Shown in pieces: positions 50,376 to 62,299 of a stretch of 64,000 nucleotides of DNA. Within the stretch, counting starts at the first letter, position 1. Each line of letters begins with the position of its first letter. Made by a program: the position numbers and the translations under genes. Origin of the DNA: Sipunculus nudus (lineage: Eukaryota > Annelida > Sipuncula > Golfingiida > Sipunculidae); contig CM049314.1 of assembly GCA_026874595.1 (NCBI GenBank), forward strand, positions 29,589,729 through 29,653,728. Reading direction: 5' to 3'. Below the pieces are notes generated by a model. The model ran no database searches. It worked only from the letters and a program-made list of their open reading frames with translations, and had not been told where the DNA came from.

Positions 50376-51149
50376 AACGTCGGTTTGCCTAAGTGTTTGA
50401 TTGACATATATGATTAATTTTTTATGCCAAGTAAAAATGTCGTTTTTTAAATTTATATCTGAACATTAAAACGTTTGTATATATTTTCTTCTTTACAAAA
50501 AAGTAAAAAAAAAAACCTATTTTATTCTGCATTATTTATTATACCTAGATTTTCGAAGCCAATGTACGGAATGCCTGGAAAATTACCTATCAATCCTATA
50601 ATATATTTGTGTATCTCTTTTAGCCGATACAATCCAATCTATGTTAATATCTGCGTTTTGAGGTGAAAGACAAATTCTGCATAAGTACGGTTGACATAAG
50701 ATAATTTCGTAAACAGTCTTAAGCGCCCGACAGTGAAGTCATGAATAACTTTCGATGGGCCGTAAATATCAACATGGCATGAAATGACTAATACAGAGAG
50801 GCTGCTTCTAATTAATGGTCTTGTACACCTCCTACAACAAATAATAAGTGTATCATGCTGTAATTAAAACCGTTATGGACAAATATTAATTTACCTATTC
50901 CATTTTTACCATTTTAAAGTGTTTTTTTTTTTGGTAAGGGAAAGATCTCATAATGGCTCTGTGACGGATGAATGAATTTGTTTATCTACGAGGTGTTAGT
51001 AAATATAGTACATGCGCTAATATTGACAAAGAATAAATCCATGTTACCTTAGGTGGTTGGTAGCATATATGTCCGTTGGTCTGAAGGTCAGTCGTAAAAC
51101 GCCCATTGCATCACGCCGGTTCGTCTTACATTCGCTAGGTGTCCTTGCT

Positions 51150-51260
51150 GTATGTGCCTGGATTATTTTATATAATACCCGGCGTGATATAAACGTGTGG
51201 ATATAAACAAAACGAACAGTGTACACTGGACTTGCGTTTCTGGCATATTTTCATAAAAGG
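51150..51260 (+). repeat. short dispersed repeat, copy 1 (partner at 55.9 kb)
   Basis: GTGATATAAACGTGTGG, ATATAAACAAAACGAACAGT and the following 50 bp resemble 55,970-56,055 (AACACGTGGGTATAAACAAA, ATGAACAGT). Non-coding. Confidence 0.45.
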
Positions 51261-52603
51261 TTCGAGGGATTACCTTGAGTTTATTTACGTCAAATAGCGG
51301 AATAATTCCCTTTAAAGCAGTCTGGCGGACGGTAACTCATCAGCGGTAGACATTATTTTCCAAACTTTATCGCAGATGAAGCCGTCAGTTTGATATTACT
51401 CTTCACGTTTAAACAATAATTTTATCAATGGATACACGGAAACGAGCAAGATAATGTGAAATTCACAAATAAATATAAACCATCAAATATTTCCTTGTTA
51501 TTCTAATGGTTAAACACATAGTTACGATATTAATTAGTTAGGAGACATACATGCTTACCGACAACAATGAATAAAAATGTTAAGAAATTAACGTAAGCAG
51601 ATACAAGGATTTAGGTGAAGGTCCTTAAAATACTAAATATTTACTTGTTTGGACGAATTGTTAGGAGTAGCTTGATGCCTGCAGTGTGAACGGCGTGACT
51701 TATTACAAAACGAGAAAAAATATTAATTTCTTCGCCTGAAATAAAGAACACTATTCACTGCCACTACGACGCTTGCCCACCTCTTTATAAATTGCTCCTG
51801 GCCATATATACCGCAAAAAGAGTATATTGCAGTTTTATTAAGTACTCGTATTTTATCACTCACCTTAACTTAGGCCAGTCGCAAACAATCAAATAAAAAA
51901 ACTTAGATCATAAACAAATAAAAAATGTAGAAAAATACTCAGTTGTAAAGCTTTTTAAATTTATAGTCCAGCTTTGTTTTTAGTGTGTGTTATGTTGAAG
52001 TTGCGAGGGACAGACCGTTGATTTGTAGACTCATTTTTCCTGGGCCGTAGCCAGTACCACGTAGTGAGCGGAATTGATCGTATACCACCGGTTCCAGACT
52101 CCACCGAGAACCATAAAACAAGAGGACAATGTACGAGGGCCAGACGCAGTTTAATCTTATATCTAATTTCAAAATCTTTCCTAACGACGAAAACAACAAA
52201 ATCCATATATATCTTTTTATATTTTCATGAATTCTAACAGAGCAGCGTCATTTATACTTGGAAGATTATTGGGTTTCAAATCATATTTATGTGTCTCGCG
52301 TGTTATGTTTTGAAAATGTGTAGATTGCTTTTAGACGTTTTAACAATATAGGATAATTCGTCAATCCGATAAAAGAACGAGTTTATTGTAAAAGATAAGT
52401 TGATAAATAGATAATGGTCCTTTAATCTCCGTCTACAGCAGACGATTTGCCTGTTGCAACGGTGATGTAAGCTTCGAGCACTCGGAGGTCAAGACTTGAG
52501 AAATCAGGGCTGTCCATCTCCAGTTGAAAAACTACTTTTTTCAAGATCACACTGAATGGAAAACAAAGCACGAAATCTTTCATGTAAAAATTATTGACAT
52601 AAC

Positions 52604-52634
<31 letters not shown>

Positions 52635-53189
52635 CATACATACGATTAGGCCTTTCTCATTTTGTTCTATATTGATCCCTTATGAACCCCCGTGAATGAC
52701 CAAATATGAAGAACATCTTCTAAAATGTAGTTCAACATTTCATTTAAAGATCAACTACCATTAAACTGTAATTAAAGGCTTGTTGACTTGTACACAACTT
52801 ATATCCGGGGTTGACTCGACCAGCGGGCCTTTTTCCAATGCAGAAACACTCCACGGCGATTTCTTTTTTCGTACGTTAAGGTCAAGGTCATAAGTAAATG
52901 AGGATGAGTAATTACACATGTGTTGTTTTATCATAAATATATATAATAAAACTCAATCTTTATTATATCTTCTGTTCAATATACCATCTTTAGGAGCATG
53001 CGCAATGCGCGTAATGCTCGTCTGCCGTGTTCAGCTCATATGACCTAGTTCTGCGGTATTACAATTTTAAATATGACCTTTCTTGTCTATATTACGAACC
53101 CTAACACTCAGTGCCAATCTTCGCCGGCAGGAAGCGATAGTGAGGTTGCAACGGTTTATCAGCTACTATCCCCAGAATATAAAACCCAC
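51261..53189. other. intergenic, no gene seen
   Basis: Contains an (AT)n run at 52,600-52,636 and an AAGGTCAAGGTCAT half-site pair at 52,878. Two overlapping minus ORFs at 51,961-52,206 have no recognisable features. Confidence 0.45.
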
Positions 53190-53530
53190 TGCCGGGATAA
53201 TGACACGGTAACAGGATGGGGCGACTGTTCGGTAACTTCCAGATTTTGCCGCGTGATAACTAAATTCAACGTGCAAGGGCGCCTTGACAGTCGAGAAGTA
53301 GAACTTCGCTCTCTCCGCTGGCGACCCGGGTTCGATCCCCGGTGTGGCTATGAGAGTGGGTTGAAGTTGCCCGTCCAAGGTCGGTGGTTTTCTCCGTGTT
53401 CTCCGGTTTTCTCTACCTCCAGACACTACCGGACGCTGCCATCTGAACCTTGGAGAGTGTCTCGTATTAGTTATTATAAAGAGTTGTACAATCCGTGTAA
53501 AATAAATAAAGATTATAAAAAAAAAGTCCC
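53190..53530 (+). mobile_element. tRNA-derived SINE with A-rich tail
   Basis: A B-box GGGTTCGATCCCC at about 53,329 is followed by a conserved-looking SINE body (GGTCGGTGGTTTTCTCCGTG, TTCTCCGGTTTTC), then a short A-rich tail (AAATAAATAAAG...AAAAAAAAA) ending near 53,526. The A box is weak. The 164-codon ORF through it on the plus strand and the 125-codon minus ORF are by-products. The body wording is of a type I recall from animal SINEs, but I cannot name the family with certainty. Confidence 0.65.
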
Positions 53531-54173
53531 ACGTGCAATTCACTTGACCTTTATTTGTATAATGTAAAGTGTAGGTTTGTACCGATCCTTGTCTGAATAA
53601 TTACTGTATGTATGTGGGTTGGGGGTTCAGGCCGCATGAATGATACGTAGCCATGAATACACGACCCAGAAGACATTTATATTGGCCTTTTTCAGCCTAA
53701 CTTGAGTCGAGATACAAGCCATAGGGCGAATGTACTGCGACGGGCATCCATCCGGTTGCATTGATATCGTGATAAACAGCCGTTTATCTAAACACTGGCC
53801 CACTTATGATGGATTAAAACAAAAGAATACATGTGAACTCACAAACCAAACTGAAAATTTGTCTCTTTGGTAACGAGTCGTTCCCTGTATTGCGTACACG
53901 TCGGCTATTGTCTAATAACCCGCGGGAGGCATGCTTGTATTCACACGGTCAGAAATTCAACAAACATGCAGAGAGATTTACCAATATGCTGAGTTTAAAA
54001 GGAATTCTCCCCGTATAGTGTAGGTGTTGTTAGAAAATATACTAAAACAGGTAAGAATTGCTCTGGTTTATGTCAAGTAGCAGCGTATTTGTAGGTCATG
54101 GAACGTTGTTAAAGACATTTGCATCCTCATGGAGATGTATAGTGAGTCCTCAATATGTAAAAGCACTCTGGCG
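53531..54173. other. intergenic, no gene seen
   Basis: No repeat or exon recognised in this stretch. Confidence 0.45.
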
Positions 54174-54540
54174 CTAGTACGATGGTCGCAGACTCTGTGA
54201 TGTCAAATCAGCTTGGTCAATACGATACGCACAGCTACACACATAAAGTTGTCCAAATTGGAAATTGGTCCACTTTAGGCGGTCACGAACCTTAGCGTCT
54301 AGCTCAGTTGCTGGAGTTTCTGTAGAGATGGCATATAGAACTACATCCCTTGACACTTGGCTGTATCTATGAATACCCTCCAAACACCAGTATCTGGATG
54401 CCAGTGTATTGTTCTCCCATGTATACATGGTTTTAGTAGGAACTGAAATAACCTTCTCATACCAAAGACTTCGCGATTCTAATAGCGATAAGGGGATACC
54501 GGACACCACCGCTCCAGATTTCCTTTGACTATATAAGCAT
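54174..54540 (-). CDS. uncharacterised open frame, possible terminal exon
   Basis: A minus-strand frame of at least 111 codons, open from about 54,537 where a TATAG could be an acceptor, to a TAG at 54,174. Composition is protein-like and balanced (contains TETPATELDAKVRDRLKW and FGQLYVCSCAYRID), unlike the repeat-derived frames around it. I do not recognise the family, and no partner exon was found. It may equally be a decayed transposon or chance. Confidence 0.22.
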
Positions 54541-55939
54541 TATTTCTGTAAAACAAATAGGCTAATATTGTCCTATAATGCCGGCACTCTAAATTCGGCC
54601 CACTGGGAAAACTAGTAAGCAACAGATAGGGACCTAACCTTGCGAAAATTTCATTGGGTTATTGTTGTCTTGTAACGCTGAAATTTATATTGCCAGTGTA
54701 GAACTACTGTACTCCGTTTCACCGACATGTTTCCACCTGCTTTTTTTATTAGATATATTTTTTTTTAATTTATATTTTTCAATATTTTTTTTTTAGAAAT
54801 CGGCATATGGAAGTGACAGCCTATGATTGCAATTTATAATTTTACCATTAATCTCCAATTTTTGTTCCATCACTTTTTTACTCTTCACAGTGACCTGACA
54901 GATCAGATGTCCCCCTGCATGAGTAGCTATCTTTGTTTTTACTGGTTATAATTTTTAAAGAATTTGCATAACATCATCCAATCAGCATTTGTCCACATGC
55001 GGCCAATGACCCTGACTGCGGTAATTAGGGCTGATATGTAGTAAAATGTAGACTGAATCTTTTTCCTCAGATAAGGTGTAGCGTCTTTAAGTATTTACCT
55101 TGTTGAAAATAGGCCCTTTAGGCCAAAAAAAGGTATGGTTCTCATGCACCGCCCGCGTCAATTTTAAAATTTTTCATTTTTGTTTTTATTTTTCAAGAAG
55201 ATGAAGAATACAATTTATGTAGTGCTTTTACCTGTTAAGCAAAAAAAAAAACAATATTTTTTTCATGCTTTTCCCTGATCATGTGACATTTCATCGAAAC
55301 AAACAAAAAAGATAAGAAATAAAATACCGCCCGTCCGCACTGATATCATGAAAAAGTGCCTGAGAACATTACCTTTTTTGCCTTATTCCTCACCTCACAC
55401 AAAATGTGAATTATAAAAGAGATATACTCTCTCGACTATATAACCATTTTCTTTGGACAAACGTTGACATAAAACATTGGCTCGTTAGAGCTGATACCCT
55501 TTTAAAATGATATAATGTGCAAAATAAAGTATATAAAACACATTTATGGACTTTTCACGCTGGTTTTTTACACTTGAGATAATATAACGGCATTATGATA
55601 TCATTAGCTAATTAAATTCATGTTTGCTGGGCAATAACGTTTTCATAATCATTATCTAATACTGGAATCTGGTCCCTCCATTGCGAATATTGACACATGT
55701 GTATTCCTGGTGGTTGCTAAGAGACAAACACAGAGAAGAGTTCATATCTTAAATTATACCATGAAAAACCACTCTTTACATAAATATATTTTACACATTG
55801 TATATAATGGCATTTAAATGCATAAACAAGAAACTAAACATTGTATAATGTTTTATAATGTAAATCCTTATTCTATTTAAGCCAGCTGTCCATTTACCAA
55901 TTCTGTATAATGTATGTGATTCCTGGCTCACATTTATTC
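54541..55939. other. intergenic, no gene seen
   Basis: T- and A-rich homopolymers (54,758-54,795; 55,241) and nothing recognisable. Confidence 0.5.
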
Positions 55940-56560
55940 TACAGAAATGTAGAATTTGGCGGGCCCCCAGCATATTATAAACACGTGGGTATAAACAAAA
56001 TGAACAGTCTGTGTGCGGCGGAACTGACTGTATCCGGCCTATTTTAATAAACGTCTCAAAGATCACTTTAGTTAATACACTTGTTTACAAAAAAAAAACC
56101 TTACAAAATGTATGCAATCATACTAGTCTTAAAATCAGATGTGTCATCACAAAGCTGGTTGTAATCTCACATAGACAGTGTATTAATTATGGTCTCTTAC
56201 ACAATTATATCGCTTTTGCGGATTTTGTCTGAACCCGGAGAGTGTTCCATTGTCATCAGTTTCATGTCGTCCAACTAGAAATCTGCATTCTTTGGAATGG
56301 AAGCCTAGTGCGAATACCGATCGAGGGATATTTTCAAAAACGTGTTTGCATTCACTTATTCCATAATTTTCGGGTTCATTCTACTTTTGTTACTTTTCTT
56401 GACGGGGCTCCTGTGTCCGGAACACGTTCGGGATCCACACCAAATCTAATCGAATTTCATTGGCCCATTACCGAAATGCCCTGATAAAATTCAAGAGAAC
56501 CCGTACATGATTGCACTGGTTATGTTGTGAACAATACATAAACAGAAACACACCAACAAC
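55940..56560 (+). repeat. two adjacent dispersed repeats (partner of 51.2 kb; copy 2 of the CA-tailed repeat)
   Basis: 55,970-56,055 matches 51,160-51,260. 56,250-56,560 contains GGGATCCACACCAAATCTAA, ATTACCGAAATGCCCTG, GGTTATGTTGTGAACAA and a CA-rich tail shared with 50,060-50,375 and 59,650-59,905. No gene. Confidence 0.5.
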
Positions 56561-57141
56561 AAAACACACACAAATACCCACAGAAAAGGGGATGCACGCA
56601 TACACTCCTGACCAATGAGTTCCCGCATAACACATGGCCAAGCTGTTCTGGCGAATTAAATGGTATTACAAGGTTACTATGCCTCTGATTGGTGTTATTT
56701 ATTTGAACACATTATGGATCACAGACTGTGGGCATCATCTGCAATGATAAATCAACTGCCTGCCAAAAATATAACTCAATTCTAGGACGACAGCAATTAC
56801 TCAGGATGGATAAACCGGCCCCCAGTGTAGCAGCCAGAATTTTGACATGTTTTAAAGGGGTGGAGGGGGGGGGGGGAGGGGAGGTCCTGATGTCAATATC
56901 AAACGTTATTCAGACTACTACTATTATAATTACTTCATATGCTCACGGACTCAAGTGTCTTATTTCATTAAATTGTTAGAAACTTCAGGATTTTTGCAGA
57001 AGCAAACAAACCCTAGCGAAATAATTACAATAACTTCGAGTCACATGGAATGTGACAAAAATCTGATACCCGCAAATAGACAGATATTTTAACTGGCAAT
57101 GTTCGAGTTACAAGTGTAGGGCCGCTTAGCTATTTCTAGTC

Positions 57142-57183
<42 letters not shown>

Positions 57184-57280
57184 TAGTATTTATATAGCGC
57201 CTATTCTCCGATGGTCGGAATCACAGCGCAATTCACACACACACACACACCCTCTCACACACACACACACACACACACAT
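57142..57280. repeat. (AAT)n and (CA)n microsatellites
   Basis: About 14 AAT triplets (57,142-57,183), a 50-bp spacer with TATTTATATAGCGCCTATTC (a word common in animal repeats), then CA runs at 57,234-57,279. Together likely the 3' part of a dispersed repeat. Confidence 0.75.
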
Positions 57281-57594
57281 CCCCGTACATTTTCATGGAA
57301 ATCTACTCCCTGTGCCTGACCCAGCAAAAAAAAACATGACCAGAACCTTTAAAACAGAGCTCTCTGTGATGATTTGTCTGCGTTCATTGTTATTTAACAA
57401 ATAGACTGGTGTAAGGTTTACCTATATAATTCTCCTGGTGTCCACAAGCCTTCATGATTCTGTGCATTCTTTCATTTTTTATTATTAAATGTAAAATTAT
57501 GTAGCTGTAGGCATAAAAGTTAGGAAGAAATATTACATTGATGTAATGTCACCAATGATTACAAAACCATTATTTTCCGGTGGCCCACAAACAC

Positions 57595-57890
57595 ATTTTT
57601 AAAGGGGCCAATATTCCAGTCTGACGTCTCTTTAACAAGATCCTCCTCTGATCTTTTCATAAAAAAAAGATCATGCAGAATTCAGCTCGTTTTGTTTAAA
57701 TCCACGTGTTTATAACATGTGGGGGGCTCCGCCATAAGGATCATAAGCCAAACACATCAAGGACATCTGGCGGCAAGTCAACTTCCGCACAAGTGCAGCC
57801 ACCGTCAGTTACGTTTTTTTTTTTCTGTTCGTCAACATGTGCGAACATACCTTGTTTCCCACTGTCTGTACATAAACCAGGTAATATGTC
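57595..57890 (+). repeat. dispersed non-coding repeat, copy 2 (partner at 37.8 kb)
   Basis: Colinear with 37,830-38,130: AAAGGGGCCAATATTCCA, ATAACATGTGGGGGG, AGGACATCTGGCGGCAAGT, CAGTTACG followed by a T run and GTCAAC. The overlapping short ORFs here are not conserved. Confidence 0.5.
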
Positions 57891-58966
57891 AATCACAGAA
57901 GCATTATAGGAATTCAACCTTTCTTGCCTGATATATTACTCACAAGGTATTGATATGCAAATCAATCTGGAAATCACATTGATTGCAACAGATAGAGCCC
58001 GTGGATAGCTGGCTTTAAGGATATTTTATTATATCGAGGCTTACTTTCTAGACCACGTGACATGCCATTATTGATGGAAGGTTCAACATGAGCTCATTAA
58101 TCACCCTTCAAACAATAAGATCAAAGGTTTATTTTTTAAAAGGAATGTCTGAAGTCAAAAAGGACAACCAGCAACTATAGTCCATGTCAAAGGTGCTACA
58201 AAAATGACGTCTCAAGGGGCTTTCAAAGAATAAATAGAAATGTCCAAATGGAAATGTTTACATGGGTGTAAAAGTGGATGTTATTGGATAGTTCTCCCTA
58301 AGGGACCAAGTTAAAAGCCCTCCTGTGCCAGTTTGGCCTTTATCTGACAGATGATACAGGACCAATACACACTTGGTGTTGTATATGACTGCTTTGTTGG
58401 TATACTGCGTTTGACAACGATGTATAGCGCCTGTAAAGTATGACAACCGGGAACAACACTTTGGGTTAATTTACTATATTATCTGTCTACTTTCTGTCAG
58501 TTTTTGCAACAGATAGTCACCAGTTGCTATGGATAATTGGGAAATTATGTCTAGTGTACAGTTGCTGACAAATTATTCTATTTAAACTAGAAGTAGCTCA
58601 CGCCTGCGGGGGATGGGAACACGAGTCACATAGAAAGTGAAAGAAAAAAATGTTACAGGAAACTTATTCCTTACGTTTTTTGCAGGCGATTATGATTATC
58701 TCATAAGCAATTCTGGTTATATCTGTATATCTGTTAACTCATTTATTATCCCATCACCGTAATTAGAAAAAAAATCCGTTTTTTTTTAGGATTACACTGC
58801 ATTTGATAGCGTCATATTTGCCCAGAGATCTGTTTATTTTATCTGATATTAAAAGAATTAGTAGATAATACTATTTTAAATCATACGTTTTTCACCCTTG
58901 AACATGAACGGAGACAACATCAAGATATCTAACATTCCATTCCATTCAATCCCTCTGTGCAATAAA

Positions 58967-58967
<1 letters not shown>
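57891..58967. other. intergenic, no gene seen
   Basis: AT-rich without recognisable features. Confidence 0.5.
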
Positions 58968-59008
<41 letters not shown>

Positions 59009-59189
59009 TGAAACCTCATTGTGGCGAAGTCGAAGGGACCCTCAGAAAACTTCGACACATCCGAGGTTCGACACAAGCGGGTTTTATTTGGTCATAATTT
59101 AACTAGAGTTGTCCTGAATATCGAGTCTGCAACTTCGACATAAGCGGGGTCTTCGACTAAAGCGAGTTCGACACAAAGAGGTTTCACTG

Positions 59190-59227
<38 letters not shown>

Positions 59228-59240
59228 ATATATATATATT
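58968..59240. repeat. (AT)n microsatellite split by a MITE
   Basis: AT dinucleotides at 58,968-59,005 and again at 59,190-59,240 form one tract interrupted by the 184-bp element at 59,006-59,189. Confidence 0.9.
59006..59189. mobile_element. pogo/Tigger-like MITE inserted in an (AT)n tract
   Basis: Perfect 12-base inverted ends, CAGTGAAACCTC and GAGGTTTCACTG, flanked by TA on both sides as expected for Tc1/mariner-superfamily insertion. Inside, GTTCGACAC / GACTTCGAC words alternate (CGAAGTCGAAGGGACC, CTTCGACATAAGCGGGG), a typical Tigger-derived layout. 184 bp, non-coding. The AT tract supplies TA targets. Confidence 0.75.
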
Positions 59241-59649
59241 GATTTCTGTTGCTAGTGCCGACGTACATTTTGAGTGAAGCGCTTATTAAAGTTGAAATAT
59301 GTGATCATAAAGAGAAAAAAAAAAGGATTTAGGAAACAGGAGGTGTTCAACCCAGCAGGATAAATGACAAAACCTAATAAAAAACGGGGAAACGGGAAAG
59401 GGGGGGGGGGAGGTGCAAGCCGCAAAAATTGGTCTGAAAATCCTAAAGAAGGATTGCGGTGGCTGGAAAGGGCTGGGGAGGGGGTCTAGACCCCTGGATA
59501 CGCTTCTAATGTAATTCGGTCTATCGAGCCACTCAACCCAATAAGAAAAAGGTGATGGGCCTATATTTAAGTGGCCCCCATGACGATATAAAAATCTGTA
59601 AACCACAGAAGATCCCCCCAAATTCACCTATGCGACCCTTTTCCTAAGG

Positions 59650-59905
59650 CCTATCGTACACAAGTGACAATACATTTGTGAATATCCATAGCGGTTCTTT
59701 CTGAACACGGATCATGAGGCGGATCTACACCAAAATCCAATCGATTCTTCCTTATTACCGAAATTCCCTGTAAAATTATGTGATTCCGTTCATGTTTGTG
59801 CGAGTTAAGTTGTGAACAAACACACACCCACACAAACACTCTCACACACACACAGACACACACGAACGGGAATAACGCATACCCTACTAGACGAGGCAAC
59901 TAGAA
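59650..59905 (+). repeat. CA-tailed dispersed repeat, copy 3 of 3
   Basis: GGATCTACACCAAAATCCAA, ATTACCGAAATTCCCTG, GATTCCGTTCATG, GAGTTAAGTTGTGAACAAAC, a CA tail, and ACGAACGGGAATAACGCA align in order with copies at 50.1 and 56.3 kb. A run of ten G at 59,909 follows. Confidence 0.55.
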
Positions 59906-59909
59906 AGGA

Positions 59910-62254
59910 GGGGGGGGGGGGAGAGAGATAATTTACCAGTTATAGAAGGTAGGGTTACGCAAAGAACCTTATACTTTCCGTAATTTAACATAGGTAATTG
60001 AGGAAACAAAACATCCTAAGTTCAAAGAGTAACATTTAATTTTAAAAATTGTCTATATGTTTATATCATGAACATCAGAACCATTTAAGGATATATTTCT
60101 TCAGTTTAAGTAAGGTTCATTTTATTTGCTGAAAGTTTTTAATTTAAAAATCAGTTTCCCCAAATGACATTGATTTTAAATATGTTTAGCTCGTCTTACA
60201 AGAAATCTAAAGGAGGGTTATGATGTACATTCTGGTAAGTAACACTTATGCATAATTTTAAACCATATATGACATTTGCTTGACAAGAAATAAAACAAAA
60301 TTTTATAAATTATTTATAGTTAAATTTACTTTTACATTTTTTCTTATTTTTCAAATTTCAATTTTATTTATGAACCCCCGTTTTAATTTCCTTCTTCTAT
60401 GGCTGGGAAGACTAAACACCTCACATTTATTTCATAACGAAGATTAAACATCTTAATTTCCACTGTAAATTATAATACAAAAAAAAGTTTAGGCCTACAT
60501 GTATTATCCCAAACTCCCTTTTAACATTAAGTGTATTAAACGTGTTTTAACATGAGATAATTCTTCAGCAAATTAAGGTAAACAACCTTTAACATACAAA
60601 TTATCACCGCTAACAACACAACTGTATATCATATGTGATAAAGCCATGCACAAATAAAAGCTTGGCCTGATAAATTATGATAGTGTGAGAGCGATAACCC
60701 AAAAAGTTCCATTAAATAATTTGTTGCATGACGCATTTCTTTTGTCAGGCCTATAAACAATGCCACCTGCTATTATACACATAATTTCTAGGGGAATATG
60801 AAAAATAAATACAATAATAAATAGCAGGCAATAAATTTGCTGTCAGCTTAGCATGGATGGTTTTACTTAGTGTGGTAACTAGTAACCATATATATGCTCT
60901 AGTTACCGTCCTTCTTGTGTATGCGTTCATCAGTGGTAGCGACTGAGCATATATAGTATAAATGCCGGCCTTGAATGGATGGAGTGTTTAATCTGTGAAA
61001 AGCGGAATGTATAAAACATCTGTTCGCCTGTGATAGGACATGGGCTCAGGCAGGACTTGTGAAATCAAGTTTTCACTACGTTTTGTGATATACAGGCTTT
61101 GATCTATTAATAACGCTTATGTGTATGTTTATTTTCTCATAGATCGTAACCCGGCGGTGGACTGTAGAATTAACTGAAGAATTAACTTCCCGGTGTCACC
61201 AGTGCGCTAACTCATTACTGATTGGAGCCACGGTTTTAGCGATAATCTATGGATAATCTACCAACAACGTTATTCAGCGGCTGGCAAGACCCGCGCTGAT
61301 ACGCGTGACATCCGGTGTCACAACTGATTGCTCACGTGTCAACGTCGTTATTACTTCACGTATTCTGACATACATGGCCCCGCTTTAGGTAAGACTAGTG
61401 TGTTCTACCATAAGCTTTTTATAACACGGAGGGCATGAACATTTCATACGCCACGTCATATGAAGTTGCTCAACATGATGTCCAAAGGTTCGTTTCATTT
61501 CAGCATCCTGTGCGAGTATTGATTATTGCATCATCCGTCGTTAAGTGGTGACTCCTGGAACTCCGACGTGAAAAATTGTACATCTCTGTGAGTGTTAGTA
61601 GTTATACAACATGTGACTCTGTTTGCCGAAGGTTAAAACTTCAAAGTGCAGTTTTGACGGGAGTAAGCTGAAGTGCATTGGGTGTTTCAGCATGATGGGA
61701 TCACTCCATCATTATAACGTGACAGAATAGCTCATATTACGGTGTTTTACTGGACAACGAACTCACTCTGAAATGCGATTATGAACTGATAGATTTTACA
61801 ATTACCTCCCATGTATAACAAGGCAGAATAGCTTGTTTGAGGATTACGGTGATTTATTCAGGCAGAGCTCACACATTATTGAATAATGGATTTTACAATC
61901 ATTTATTTGAGAAAGTTCATTACTCATTTCCCCACGAACCATGAGTGGAACGTACCACACTCCGCATGTCATTATAGTTGATACAAGCAGAGGTCACCTG
62001 AGGTCATTGTGAAATGTGAGTACTCTGTGTGACACAGACAGATAACTGAAATATACTGTGAGGAAGGAGTATAACTGGAATATTAGTGTGTTTGGCACAG
62101 CTGGATTACTTAACTTATATCGAAATGGAAATGTGGAGTATATGGTTGCAAAAAGCTATGTTTTCAACTGATGGATCATAGGGTTATATTTGGTACGTAA
62201 AAAAGAAACTGGACCATCCACTGTGCAATAGCAGTCCTTTGATGTGCGACCGTA
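59910..62254. other. 5' flank / probable leader region of the receptor
   Basis: No coding exon seen. The stretch 60,870-60,970 holds a short inverted repeat (GGTAACTAGTAACC and AGTTACC) and a TATA-like word (TATATAGTATAAATG at about 60,948) that could mark a promoter, but nothing ties it to a transcript. From 61,100 on the sequence is less AT-rich and could be untranslated exon. Transcript data would be needed to place the start. Confidence 0.3.
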
Positions 62255-62294
62255 GATGATGATGATGATGATGATGATGATGACGATGATGATG
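62255..62294 (+). repeat. (GAT)n microsatellite directly upstream of the receptor start codon
   Basis: About thirteen GAT units with one GAC interruption end five bases before the receptor ATG. The tract is in the receptor's frame (it would read poly-Asp) but has no in-frame ATG after the TGA at 62240, so it is 5'UTR. Repeat-length variation here would change the leader, and out-of-frame ATGs inside it could lower translation. Confidence 0.85.
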
Positions 62295-62299
62295 TTGTG

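Noticed and set aside
50012-50377. 121-codon plus-strand ORF
   Set aside because: It covers a dispersed repeat whose other two copies do not keep the frame.
53290-53345. tRNA gene at the GGGTTCGATCCCC B box
   Set aside because: No good A box or acceptor stem, and it is followed by a SINE body with an A-rich tail.
53073-53567. 164-codon plus-strand ORF
   Set aside because: It runs straight through the SINE; the opposite strand is open for 125 codons too, so the frame is a by-product of the repeat.
62297-62299. GTG as start codon of the receptor
   Set aside because: A nuclear eukaryotic gene should use the adjacent ATG at 62300; nothing supports GTG.
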